Below, piece by piece: positions 34,188-41,815 of a DNA stretch of 64,000 nucleotides. The DNA comes from DAIDJD01 sp035485275 (GTDB lineage: Bacteria > Oederibacteriota > JAJYGY01 > DAIDJD01). The translations under genes and the position numbers were made by a program. Numbering within the stretch: the first letter of the stretch is position 1; every line of letters begins with the position of its first letter. The stretch is taken from contig DATHOE010000034.1 of NCBI GenBank assembly GCA_035485275.1, forward strand, positions 138,651-202,650, read 5' to 3'. The notes below the pieces were generated by a model. It saw only the letters and a list, made by a program, of their open reading frames with translations. It was not told the DNA's origin and did no database searches.

Positions 34188-34688
34188 ATGGGCATGGCGC
34201 GTCCGTCCTCCAAGGAAGGGCTTGAACTGAAGCCGGGTTCCGCGCGCGGGATGAACATCCGCGTGGTGGTGGCCGCCTTCAACCGCGTCTACACCGCCCG
34301 CCTCCTGCGCTCGGCCCGCGCGCGGCTGAAGGCCCTGGGCGCGCCCAAGGCGCGCGTGGACTGGTGCGCCGGCGCCCTGGAGCTGCCGCTGGCCGCCCGC
34401 TGGGCCGTGCAGGACGCCTCGGTGGACGCGGTGCTGGCCTTGGGTTGCGTCATCCGCGGCGACACCAGCCATTACGACCTGGTTTGCCGGGGCGCGCTCG
34501 ACGGCCTGCAAAGGGTGGGCCTGGACAGCGGCGTTCCGGTGCTCTTCGGGGTGATCACGGTGGAGAACGAGGAGCAGGCCAGGGTGCGTTGCGACGGCGG
34601 ACCCCACGACGCGGGCCGCCACGCGGCCGAGGCGGCCGTGGGCATGGCCCTTCTCAGGCGGCGCGCGGCCGGCAAGGGGGGGCGCTAG
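34188..34688 (+). CDS. ribH: 6,7-dimethyl-8-ribityllumazine synthase
   Basis: Condenses the pyrimidine and butanone phosphate to lumazine, the penultimate riboflavin step. 166 residues. RVVVAAFNRVYTARLL, CAGALELPLAAR, ALGCVIRGDTSHYDLVC (catalytic His in the GDTSHYD loop) and LFGVITVENEEQA are the conserved blocks. ATGs at 34188, 34194 and 34251 are possible starts; family members usually begin near the last, so the first 20 residues may be a local extension. The ribH to nusB order is conserved in many bacteria. Confidence 0.93.
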   Translation: MGMARPSSKEGLELKPGSARGMNIRVVVAAFNRVYTARLLRSARARLKALGAPKARVDWCAGALELPLAARWAVQDASVDAVLALGCVIRGDTSHYDLVCRGALDGLQRVGLDSGVPVLFGVITVENEEQARVRCDGGPHDAGRHAAEAAVGMALLRRRAAGKGGR

Positions 34689-34689
34689 C

Positions 34690-35151
34690 ATGGGAGTACG
34701 CCACCGCGGCCGTGAACTGGCATTCCAGATACTGTTCCAGACCGACCAGACCGGGGACAAGGTCAACGCGGTCATCGCGCGCTTCCAGGACCTGAAGCAC
34801 GCCAACGCCGAGGCGGCGGCCTTCGCGGAGAACCTGGCCGTGGGGGCCTTCGGCAGCCTCGCCCTGATCGATCCGCTGGTGTCCGCGGCCGCGGACCATT
34901 GGAAGCTGGAGCGCCTGCTCAGCGTGGACCGGGCGCTTCTGCGGCTGGGCGCCTTCGAGCTTTCGCAGAACCCCGACACGCCCACGGAAGTGATCCTGGA
35001 CGAGTGCATAGACCTGGCCAAGACCTACGGCGGCGAGGATTCAACGGCTTTCGTCAACGGCGTGCTGGACCGCCTGGCGCGCCAGCTGCGCCCGGCGGCC
35101 GCGGCCCAGCCCGGCCCGAAACGGCCCAAGGCCAGGGTGGGGAAGCGCTGA
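34690..35151 (+). CDS. nusB: Transcription antitermination protein NusB
   Basis: Binds boxA RNA with NusE in rRNA antitermination complexes. 153 residues, all helical. The N-terminus RGRELAFQILFQTDQTGD and the C-terminal block LLRLGAFELSQNPDTPTEV, DECIDLAKTYGGEDSTAFVN and GVLDRLAR are classical NusB signatures. The last 20 residues are a basic, Pro/Ala-rich tail. The ATG follows the ribH stop by one base. Confidence 0.94.
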   Translation: MGVRHRGRELAFQILFQTDQTGDKVNAVIARFQDLKHANAEAAAFAENLAVGAFGSLALIDPLVSAAADHWKLERLLSVDRALLRLGAFELSQNPDTPTEVILDECIDLAKTYGGEDSTAFVNGVLDRLARQLRPAAAAQPGPKRPKARVGKR

Positions 35152-35152
35152 C

Positions 35153-35509
35153 ATGCTCAGGCCCTGGGTTCCCCTGATCGCCCTGGCCCTCTTGATGGTG
35201 CTGGGCGGGCTCCTGGGGACGGGTTTTCTGGCCGCCCTGGGGGGCTGCCTCCTGGGAGCGGCCCTGGTCGGGGAGGCCCTGGCGAGGCTGGGCGCGCCCT
35301 GGGAAGGCCTGCGGGCCCGGCGCAAACGCCGCCGCAGCCTGGACTTGGCATCGAAATTGGACTGGTCCGTGATCGACAATTCCCTGGCCAGGGAGCGGAT
35401 CCAGAGGGACTGCGAGCGGCCCGAGACCCTGGGCGTCTGCACCGGAATGGAATGCCTGGTGTATAAGACCTGCAATTTCAACATTAAAAAGCCGCTGCCG
35501 GGTGCTTGA
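35153..35509 (+). CDS. Small membrane protein with C-terminal Cys cluster, unknown
   Basis: 118 residues, not recognised. Two hydrophobic helices (LIALALLMVLGGLLGTGF and LGGCLLGAALVGEAL) are followed by a basic stretch RARRKRRRS and a soluble tail with cysteines C87, C96, C101 and C107 (RDCERPETLGVC, TGMECLVYKTCN). The tail could bind a metal or form disulfides, depending on its side of the membrane; the basic stretch suggests the tail is cytoplasmic. It starts one base after the nusB stop and ends just before the promoter at 35515. Confidence 0.6.
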   Translation: MLRPWVPLIALALLMVLGGLLGTGFLAALGGCLLGAALVGEALARLGAPWEGLRARRKRRRSLDLASKLDWSVIDNSLARERIQRDCERPETLGVCTGMECLVYKTCNFNIKKPLPGA

Positions 35510-35514
35510 GGGCA

Positions 35515-35543
35515 TTGACGGCATGCACCTGAACAGTTACTAT
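35515..35543 (+). promoter_or_regulatory. Strong sigma70-like promoter
   Basis: TTGACG (35515-35520), a 17-base spacer and TACTAT (35538-35543). The start point near 35550 rules out earlier start codons for the next gene and leaves a leader of about 33 bases. Confidence 0.65.
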
Positions 35544-35582
35544 CCACCCCGTCACCGTGTTCCGAAAACGGAGGGTTCCGTT

Positions 35583-36125
35583 TTGAAAAAAACGATCATG
35601 ATCTTGCTTCTGCTGGCTTTTGCCTTGCCCATGCGGGCCCGGGCTGACCAGTCACAGGGGCTGCTTTTGGCCGCTGACACCCAGATGAACCAGGGAGAGA
35701 CCTCCAACTCCAATGGACAGAGCATCGGGGACGATCAGGTGGTGCCGAAAGACCAGTATATGGCCACTATTTTCAGCGTCATCCCGGGTATTTTGTTCCA
35801 CGGATCAGGCAACTTTTACGCCGAAGACTACCAGTTTGGAACGGAAATGCTGGTGATGGAAATCATCGGCGCCGGAATTTCCATCTGGGGCTACAACGTC
35901 ATCCATGAACCCCAGCATTGGGGCCAGTACTTCGGCAACGACACCCCCCAGGCCGGCTATTGGATCAAGGCCGCGGGCGTGGGCCTCCTGTCGGTGTCCT
36001 GGGTCGGCGACGTCGCCACGGCTGCCGGAGCTGCGGACGATTGGAACAAGGACCATCAGCTCGACCTGCAGATGGACACCTTCAACGCCACCGGTGTCCG
36101 CCTGACGCTGGCCACCAATTTTTAA
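35583..36125 (+). CDS. Exported protein with membrane-associated segments, unknown
   Basis: 180 residues from TTG 35583, which has GGAGGG seven bases upstream. A signal peptide (LKKTIMILLLLAFALPMRARA) is clear. The mature part contains MATIFSVIPGILFHGSGNFY, then EMLVMEIIGAGISIWGYNVI and IKAAGVGLLSVSWVGDVATA, two amphipathic or membrane-like segments, ending in NATGVRLTLATNF with a terminal Phe as in outer-membrane proteins. I do not recognise the family. Its own promoter, and lipoprotein genes next to it, suggest an envelope role and good expression. Confidence 0.65.
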   Translation: MKKTIMILLLLAFALPMRARADQSQGLLLAADTQMNQGETSNSNGQSIGDDQVVPKDQYMATIFSVIPGILFHGSGNFYAEDYQFGTEMLVMEIIGAGISIWGYNVIHEPQHWGQYFGNDTPQAGYWIKAAGVGLLSVSWVGDVATAAGAADDWNKDHQLDLQMDTFNATGVRLTLATNF

Positions 36126-36160
36126 GGGTTTTGGACGATAAGATCGGCCTGGTTGGCGTC

Positions 36161-36190
36161 TTGACCCGGGCTTGTTTCATCATTTAAAAT
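36161..36190 (+). promoter_or_regulatory. Strong sigma70-like promoter for the LysM lipoprotein pair
   Basis: TTGACC (36161-36166), an 18-base spacer and TAAAAT (36185-36190). It sits about 65 bases before the first LysM lipoprotein ATG and excludes a start at 36172. Confidence 0.65.
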
Positions 36191-36255
36191 ACCGCCTGTA
36201 CGATTTCGTTGCCCACGCCGGATGGACGGACGAAACTCCAGAGAGGAAACCAGCG

Positions 36256-36738
36256 ATGACCTTTAAACACACGATTTTACCCCTGGCCCTTGGCACAGCC
36301 CTGCTGTCCGCCGGCTGCGCCACCCGACAGGAAGAGAAAGCCGTGCCCAGCCCCACCCCGATCCAGCTGGAATCGGCCTTCGCGGCCCCGGCGGTGAACC
36401 TGACGCCGGAAGCGACCGAAGTCCCGACCGCAGTCCCGCCCTTGCCCACACCGGAGCCCACGCCCCACCGCAACAGCTACATCGTCAAGCCCGGAGATTC
36501 GCTGTGGCTGATCGCCGGCCTGCAGGTGGTTCAGGGTGACAGTTTCCGCTGGCCCCTGCTGTTCAAAGCCAACCGCGACCAGATCATCGACCCTGACCTC
36601 ATCGAACCCGCGCAGGACCTGACCTGGAAGGACAACTACACCACCGACGAGATCAACGACGCGGAACAGAAGGCGGGCGACACGCCGCCGTACGTCCCGC
36701 ACGCCCAACCCCGGAAAATGCTGCCCCTTAAATACTAG
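36256..36738 (+). CDS. LysM-domain lipoprotein (first copy)
   Basis: 160 residues. A lipoprotein signal peptide ends in LLSAGC, so C21 is lipidated. A Pro/Thr/Ala/Glu-rich linker follows (about 25-75). The LysM domain starts at SYIVKPGDSLWLIAGLQ and ends near FKANRDQIIDPDLI; LysM binds N-acetylglucosamine in peptidoglycan. The motif FRWPLLFKANRDQI and a C-terminal RKMLPLKY are shared with the next gene. GAGAGGA precedes ATG 36256. Likely a periplasmic lipoprotein tethering an envelope layer to the cell wall. Confidence 0.85.
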   Translation: MTFKHTILPLALGTALLSAGCATRQEEKAVPSPTPIQLESAFAAPAVNLTPEATEVPTAVPPLPTPEPTPHRNSYIVKPGDSLWLIAGLQVVQGDSFRWPLLFKANRDQIIDPDLIEPAQDLTWKDNYTTDEINDAEQKAGDTPPYVPHAQPRKMLPLKY

Positions 36739-36758
36739 CCTTGAAGGAGAAACTTTCC

Positions 36759-37154
36759 ATGAAGCATCCTTTTGTTTTCGCCGCGGCTGTCGCGGCCCTT
36801 GGAGCTGCCGGCTGCGCCAGCCAGCGGCCCATGACCCAGGCCCAGGCCACGCCGGCTCCCGCGGCGACCTCCGTGCCGATGGAACACGCCAGCTATGTGG
36901 TGGAAAAGGGCGACAGCCTGTGGAAGATCGCGGGCAAGACCAGCGTCCTGGGCGACCCCTTCCGCTGGCCCCTGCTGTTCAAGGCCAACCGCGACCAGAT
37001 CGAGGATCCCGACTTCATCCAGGTCAGCGACGACCTGAACTACAGGACCTCCTACACCAGCGACGAGATCGCCGACGCCGTGAAGAAGGCCCAGCTGACG
37101 CCGCCCTACCAGCCCCACAAGCGGCCCCGCAAGGTGCTGCCGATCCAGTACTGA
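36759..37154 (+). CDS. LysM-domain lipoprotein (second copy)
   Basis: 131 residues, a paralog of the gene 20 bases upstream. Lipobox GAAGC puts the lipidated cysteine at C19. The linker is shorter (about 20-45). The LysM domain reads SYVVEKGDSLWKIAGKT to FKANRDQIEDPDFI, then DDLNYRTSYTSDEI and RKVLPIQY at the end, mirroring the first copy. AAGGAGA lies eight bases before ATG 36759. Shared promoter; tandem duplication with divergence mostly in the linker. Confidence 0.85.
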   Translation: MKHPFVFAAAVAALGAAGCASQRPMTQAQATPAPAATSVPMEHASYVVEKGDSLWKIAGKTSVLGDPFRWPLLFKANRDQIEDPDFIQVSDDLNYRTSYTSDEIADAVKKAQLTPPYQPHKRPRKVLPIQY

Positions 37155-37189
37155 GCCTTTTCCTAGGGGACGTGGCCTAAAGCCCGACG

Positions 37190-37774
37190 ATGTCGCCGCG
37201 GCCCAAGCCAATCAGAAGCGACTCCTCCGGTTCGCGCCGGCACCCGACCATGGCGCGCGCGGGGGAGTCGCAGTTTTTTCAGGGCAAGGCCGCCGCGGTG
37301 GTGTGCGGACGGGTCCCGGGCTTCGGGGCGCCCCACGAGGCCCTGCGGGGCCTGCTGGGATCCTACCTGGCGGCGCTGGGCCTTGAAGGCGCGTCCCTGA
37401 CCCTGAGCCTCGTCAGCGGCGCGCAAAGCCGCGGGCTGAACCGCCGCTTCCGCGGCAAGGACAAGGCCACCGATGTCCTGTCCTTCCCGGCCTCCGAAGG
37501 CCTGAAAAAACCGGGCTTCAGCGGATACCTGGGGGACCTGGCCCTTTGTCCGGCCTACGCCTGGCGCCGGCGCGGACGTTTTTTTCCGGAATTCGGCGCG
37601 GAAGCCGCCTTCCTTGTTGGACACGGCCTGCTGCACCTCAGCGGCCGGCACCATGACAGCCCGGCCCAGGAGCGCGCCATGTGGCGCATGAGCCTGAGGC
37701 TGCAGCCCCACAGCCGGCCCTGGTCCGCTGCCCTCGCGCGGCTGGGCCCCTTGAAACGCAAACCCAAACCATGA
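37190..37774 (+). CDS. ybeY: Endoribonuclease YbeY
   Basis: Zinc-dependent RNase involved in 16S rRNA maturation and ribosome quality control. 194 residues; the family core starts near residue 45. ATDVLSFP (93-100), YLGDLALC (113-120) and the metal site HGLLHLSGRHHD with H145, H149 and H155 are present. The usual Asp before the third His is replaced by H154 (GRHH instead of GYDH). The first 30 residues are basic and may be a local extension, since another ATG lies at 37250. It overlaps the CorC-like gene by four bases and lies upstream of era, the conserved order. Confidence 0.9.
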   Translation: MSPRPKPIRSDSSGSRRHPTMARAGESQFFQGKAAAVVCGRVPGFGAPHEALRGLLGSYLAALGLEGASLTLSLVSGAQSRGLNRRFRGKDKATDVLSFPASEGLKKPGFSGYLGDLALCPAYAWRRRGRFFPEFGAEAAFLVGHGLLHLSGRHHDSPAQERAMWRMSLRLQPHSRPWSAALARLGPLKRKPKP

Positions 37775-39063
37775 TGCCGTCCGGACTCCTGCCCTTCGAA
37801 TGGCTGCTCATCGCCGGCCTCTTCGCGTTCAACGCGGTGGTGTCCGCCGCGGAGATCGCCATGGCCTCGCTGTCGCGCGGCAAGCTCTCCGAGCTCTCGG
37901 AGGAGCATCCCGGCTTCGAGCGCGTGCTGTCCCTGTGGAAGGAGCATCCCAGCCAGCTTCTCACCACCATTTTGGTGTCGTCGAACCTGGCCGTGGTGGG
38001 CCTGTCCACCGTCGCGGCGCTGATGGCGGTCCAGATGAACGCCGGGCTCAACTGGTCCCCCTGGGTGGTGTCGATCCTGTCGGCCCTGGCGTCCCTGCTG
38101 GTGGTGCTCTTCAGCGAGATCGCACCCAAGCTGGCCGCGAAACGCCGCCCCGAGCGCATCGCGCTGCTGACCCTGCCGCTGCTGAACCTGCTGGAGGCCG
38201 CGCTGGGCCCCATGATCCGGCGCCTGGTGGGCCTGATCGGGTGGGCCACCGGACCCTTCGGCGGCGGCCAGGCCGACGGCCTGCCCACGGTGACCGAGGA
38301 GGAGCTGGTCCACATGGTGGACGAGGGCACCCGGTCCGGCACGCTGGAGCCGGAGGAGAGCGCGATGATCCAGTCGGTGATCGCCTTCGGCGACACCGTG
38401 GTGCGCGAGGTGATGGTGCCGCGCACCCGACTCGACGGGCTCACCATCCACTCCACGGTGGACGAGTGCCTGGACAAGTTCATCGACACGGGCTACACCC
38501 GCCTTCCGGTCTATGACGCGGATTTCGACCACATCGTCGGCCTGGTCTACGCGAAGGACTTCCTGGCGGTGCTCAAGGAGCGCAACCTCATCATCCTCCA
38601 GGACGTGCTCAGGCCCGCGTACTTCGTGCCGGAAAGCAAGAAGGTCAGCGAGCTGCTGCGCGAATTCCGCAAGGGCCGCATCCACCTCGCGGTGGTGGTC
38701 GACGAGTACGGCGGCACGGCCGGCATCGTGACGCTGGAGGACCTGGTCGAGGAGATCATCGGGGAGATACGGGACGAATACGACACGGAGACCGGGCCGG
38801 TGCGGCCGCGGGGGCCGGGCGTGTGGGAGGTGGACGCGGAGGCGGGCTTGCACGATTTCGGGGCTGAGATCGCGGTCGAATTCCCGCAGGAAGGCGAGGC
38901 CACCAGCGTGGGGGGCTTCGTGGCTGAGCACCTTGGGCGCATCCCCCAGAAGGGCGCCCACCTGGAATGGGAAAGCCTCGACTTCGAGGTGCTCGAGTCC
39001 AGCGACCGCCAGGTGCACCGCGTGCTGGTGCGGCGCCGCGCGCCAAAGCCGGGGACGCCTTGA
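37771..39063 (+). CDS. CNNM (DUF21) plus CBS plus CorC/HlyC membrane protein
   Basis: 430 residues of the hemolysin-C/CorC group, linked to magnesium or cobalt transport and resistance. Four membrane helices with the DUF21 pattern fill residues 1-175 (AEIAMASLSRGKLSEL, LLTTILVSSNLAVVGLST, LLVVLFSEIAPKLAAKR). Two CBS motifs follow (VMVPRTRLDGL, DFDHIVGLVYAKDFL, VVVDEYGGTAGIVTLEDL, VEEIIGEIRDEYD), then a CorC/HlyC C-terminal domain (SVGGFVAEHLGRIPQKGA). ATG 37771 overlaps the ybeY stop, and its stop overlaps the era start, so the three genes are coupled. Confidence 0.92.
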   Translation: MMPSGLLPFEWLLIAGLFAFNAVVSAAEIAMASLSRGKLSELSEEHPGFERVLSLWKEHPSQLLTTILVSSNLAVVGLSTVAALMAVQMNAGLNWSPWVVSILSALASLLVVLFSEIAPKLAAKRRPERIALLTLPLLNLLEAALGPMIRRLVGLIGWATGPFGGGQADGLPTVTEEELVHMVDEGTRSGTLEPEESAMIQSVIAFGDTVVREVMVPRTRLDGLTIHSTVDECLDKFIDTGYTRLPVYDADFDHIVGLVYAKDFLAVLKERNLIILQDVLRPAYFVPESKKVSELLREFRKGRIHLAVVVDEYGGTAGIVTLEDLVEEIIGEIRDEYDTETGPVRPRGPGVWEVDAEAGLHDFGAEIAVEFPQEGEATSVGGFVAEHLGRIPQKGAHLEWESLDFEVLESSDRQVHRVLVRRRAPKPGTP

Positions 39064-39977
39064 GCGCCGCCGAGGCCTTCCGCTGCGGCACGGTGGCCCT
39101 GCTGGGCCCGCCCAACGCGGGCAAGAGCACCCTCCTCAACGCGCTGCTGAAGCAGAAACTGGCCATCGTGGCGCCCAAGCCCCAGACCACCCGCCGCGTC
39201 CTTCGCGGCGTCCTGGCCCTGCCCGGCGCGCAGGCCGTCCTGGTGGACACCCCGGGCCTGCTGGAGGGGCGCAACGCCCTGGAATGGGGCATGCGCGGGC
39301 AGGCCCTGGCCTCCATGCGCGACGCGGACCTGGTGCTGGCCCTGGTGTCGCGCGACACGCGCCAGGCCTGGCTGGGGCCCAGCGCCCCGCGCCTCCCGCG
39401 ACGGCGCAGCGTGGTGCTGGTCACGAAATCCGACGAAGGCCGCATCGCCGACGCGGAGGCCATGGCCCTGGAGATGGCGGCGGCCCTGGGCGTCGAGCGG
39501 AGCATGACTATCTCCGCCCTCAAGCGACGCGGTTTGGAGCCGCTGCTGGAGCTGATCCGTGAGAGCCTGCCCGAGGGGCCGGCCATGTTCCCCGAGGACC
39601 AGCTCACCGACACCAACCTGCGCGACGCGGCCGCGGAGATCATCCGCGAGAAGGCCCTGATGCTCTGCCGCGAAGAGGTGCCGCACGCCATGGCCGTGGG
39701 CGTGGACCTCTACAAGGAGCGCGAGGACGGCCTGCACGAGATACACGCCACGCTGTACGTGGAGCGGGAGAGCCAGAAGGGCATCGTCATCGGCAAGGAC
39801 GGTGAGCGCCTGAAGGCCATCGGCACCCGGGCCCGCGCCGACCTCGAGCGCCTGGCCGACGCCAAAGTTTTCCTGAAACTGTGGGTCAAAGTGCACAAGG
39901 ACTGGAAACAGAGCCCCGGTTTCCTCAAGGAGCTGGGCTACCCCAGCGGAAAGAAGCCGCATGCCGCCAAAGCGTAG
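39060..39977 (+). CDS. era: GTPase Era
   Basis: Ribosome-associated GTPase needed for 30S maturation. 305 residues from TTG 39060, which overlaps the previous stop. Motifs in order: G1 GPPNAGKST at 16-24, G2 PKPQTTR, G3 VDTPGLLEG, G4 VTKSDEG (TKSD in place of the more common NKxD), G5 ISALKR. The KH domain carries GIVIGKDGERLKAIG and LWVKVHKDWK. Frame is open upstream, but homology begins at the P-loop region. The last 17 bases overlap the next gene. Confidence 0.93.
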   Translation: MSAAEAFRCGTVALLGPPNAGKSTLLNALLKQKLAIVAPKPQTTRRVLRGVLALPGAQAVLVDTPGLLEGRNALEWGMRGQALASMRDADLVLALVSRDTRQAWLGPSAPRLPRRRSVVLVTKSDEGRIADAEAMALEMAAALGVERSMTISALKRRGLEPLLELIRESLPEGPAMFPEDQLTDTNLRDAAAEIIREKALMLCREEVPHAMAVGVDLYKEREDGLHEIHATLYVERESQKGIVIGKDGERLKAIGTRARADLERLADAKVFLKLWVKVHKDWKQSPGFLKELGYPSGKKPHAAKA

Positions 39978-40287
39978 CATCGGGCGAAGCCCCCAGCCGG
40001 CGCAGCCCGCACCGGAAACGCGCACGGAAGCCCCCAAGGCCGCCCCCGCGCTGACCCTGCCCTATCCCCAGGGATGGTGGCGCAACTTCGCCTATGCCGG
40101 GGCTTTTTGCCTGCCATGCCTGGGCCTGGCCCTGGCCCTGCTTTATTGGCAGGGGCCCGACCGCCGCAGCCGGCGTTTCAGCCGCTGGTGCCTCTTCCTG
40201 GCGCTGGCCGGAGGGTTTTTCGCCTGGATGTGCGGCCTGTGCTGGACGGGCCTCCAGAACGGCGAGGGCGGCATACAGCCCTGGTAG
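39961..40287 (+). CDS. Small two-helix membrane protein, unknown
   Basis: 108 residues. A Pro/Ala-rich cytoplasmic head of about 37 residues precedes FAYAGAFCLPCLGLALALLY, a short loop with PDRRSRRFSRW, and WCLFLALAGGFFAWMCGLCW. I do not recognise a family. It starts inside the end of era and ends 21 bases before recO, so co-translation is likely. Confidence 0.6.
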   Translation: MPPKRSIGRSPQPAQPAPETRTEAPKAAPALTLPYPQGWWRNFAYAGAFCLPCLGLALALLYWQGPDRRSRRFSRWCLFLALAGGFFAWMCGLCWTGLQNGEGGIQPW

Positions 40288-40308
40288 CGGGACTCAAGAG
40301 GCGGGTTC

Positions 40309-41034
40309 ATGAACGGCGTCTTCACCTCGGAGGCCCTGCTCCTCAGGTCCACGGACCGCGGGGACGACGACCGGGTCGTCTTCCTGCTGACGCCGGCCCA
40401 CGGGCGCGTGGCCGCCCTGGCCAAGCACGCGCGGGGGTCGCGCCGGCGTTTCGGCGCGGCCCTGCAAGCCTTCTGCCTGTTCGAAGCGGCCCTCCTCCCA
40501 CGGGACGGAGGGTTTTTCTATTTGAACTCGGCCGCGGCCAGGGAATTCCCGCTGGGGCCGGAACCCGGCTTCGACGCCATGGCCGCGGCCTGGCTTTTCC
40601 TGGAACTGGCGGACGCCCTGGCCACGGCGGGCACCGCCCATCCCGCCTTTTTCGAGCTGGTGCTTGGCGGCCTGCGCCGCCTGGGGCGCTCCACGGAGGG
40701 CGCGGAGGCGGTGCGCCTCTCGGTGCTGTGGGGCTCCCTGGAGATGGCGGGCTGGGCGCCGGACCTGGAACGTTGCGCGGCCTGCGGCAAGGCCGGCCCC
40801 TGGCCGGACTGCTCCCTGGACGCCGCCCGCGGCGGACTGCTCTGCCCCGAGTGCCGCGCCCCGGGGGCGCAGATCCTGGACGCCGCGGTGCTGACCCTTT
40901 GGAAGGACCTGGCCCAGGGGCTGCCCCTGGGCCCCTGCCCGCCCGCGGCCGAGGCGGGGCTCCTGCGCTGGATCGAATACCACACCGGCCGCGCCCTGCG
41001 CAGCGCCTCCCTGAACGGACTCGTGCTTCCCTGA
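40309..41034 (+). CDS. recO: DNA repair protein RecO
   Basis: Mediator that loads RecA at single-strand gaps with RecR. 241 residues, normal length. The N-terminal OB fold begins FTSEALLLRSTDRGDDDRVV and LTPAHGRVAALAKHARGSRR. The central helical part is followed by a zinc knuckle: CAACGK then LLCPECRA. HTGRALRSASLNGLVLP at the C-terminus is family-like. It sits next to era, the usual order in many bacteria, and ahead of an ABC exporter. Confidence 0.9.
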   Translation: MNGVFTSEALLLRSTDRGDDDRVVFLLTPAHGRVAALAKHARGSRRRFGAALQAFCLFEAALLPRDGGFFYLNSAAAREFPLGPEPGFDAMAAAWLFLELADALATAGTAHPAFFELVLGGLRRLGRSTEGAEAVRLSVLWGSLEMAGWAPDLERCAACGKAGPWPDCSLDAARGGLLCPECRAPGAQILDAAVLTLWKDLAQGLPLGPCPPAAEAGLLRWIEYHTGRALRSASLNGLVLP

Positions 41035-41047
41035 AGGACGGACTTCC

Positions 41048-41815
41048 ATGATTGAAACCCAAGGCCTGAGCCGGGACTTCGGCGCCTTCAGCGCGGTGCG
41101 CTCCCTGGATTTGAACGTGCCGGCCGCCTGCGTCTACGGATTCCTGGGCCCCAACGGGGCGGGGAAGACGACCACCATCAAGATGCTGACCGGCCTGCTG
41201 AAGCCCAGCTCCGGGGTCATCCGCCTGGCCGGGGTGGACCTCGCCCGGGAGCCGCGGCGGGCCAAGGCCCTCACCGGCTACGTCCCCGACCGTCCGGAGC
41301 TCTTCGAGGAGCTGAGCGCGCGGGAGACGCTCCGCCTGGCCGCCGGCCTCCACGGCCTGGAGCCGGCCTCGGCGCGGGCGCGGGGCGACGGCCTTTTGGA
41401 CGCCTTTTCGCTCCTGCCCTTCGCCGACGAAGCGGTGGGGGAGTTCAGCCACGGCATGAAGCAGAAGCTGGCCATCGCCTGCGCCCTGCTGGCTAGCCCC
41501 AAAATCATCATCCTCGACGAACCCATGGTGGGCCTGGATCCCCAGGGCGGCAGGCAGGTGAAGGACCTTCTGCGGCGCCTGGCCCAGCGCGGCATGACCG
41601 TGTTCCTGTCGATCCATACCCTGGAGATCGCCGAGCAGTTGTGCGACCGGCTGGGGGTGCTGCTGCAGGGGCGCCTGGTGGCCGAGGGGACCCCGGCGCA
41701 GCTGCGCGAGCAGGCGGCGGCCCCCGGCGCGGGCCTGGAGGAGGTTTTCCTCCGGCTCACCGGCTCCGAGAAGCTTCTCGACGACCGCAGCCTCTTCGGG
41801 GGCGGCGGTGCCTGA
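41048..41815 (+). CDS. ABC transporter ATP-binding protein
   Basis: 255-residue nucleotide-binding subunit of an ABC-2 type exporter. Walker A GPNGAGKTTT (about 34-43), Q-loop near TGYVPDRPELFEELSA, signature EFSHGMKQKLAIACALL, Walker B IIILDEPMVGLDP, and the H-loop FLSIHTLEIAEQLCD. The C-terminal tail shows the usual LLQGRLVAEGTPAQL and GLEEVFLRLTG of lipid or drug exporters. It overlaps the permease start by eight bases. Confidence 0.93.
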   Translation: MIETQGLSRDFGAFSAVRSLDLNVPAACVYGFLGPNGAGKTTTIKMLTGLLKPSSGVIRLAGVDLAREPRRAKALTGYVPDRPELFEELSARETLRLAAGLHGLEPASARARGDGLLDAFSLLPFADEAVGEFSHGMKQKLAIACALLASPKIIILDEPMVGLDPQGGRQVKDLLRRLAQRGMTVFLSIHTLEIAEQLCDRLGVLLQGRLVAEGTPAQLREQAAAPGAGLEEVFLRLTGSEKLLDDRSLFGGGGA

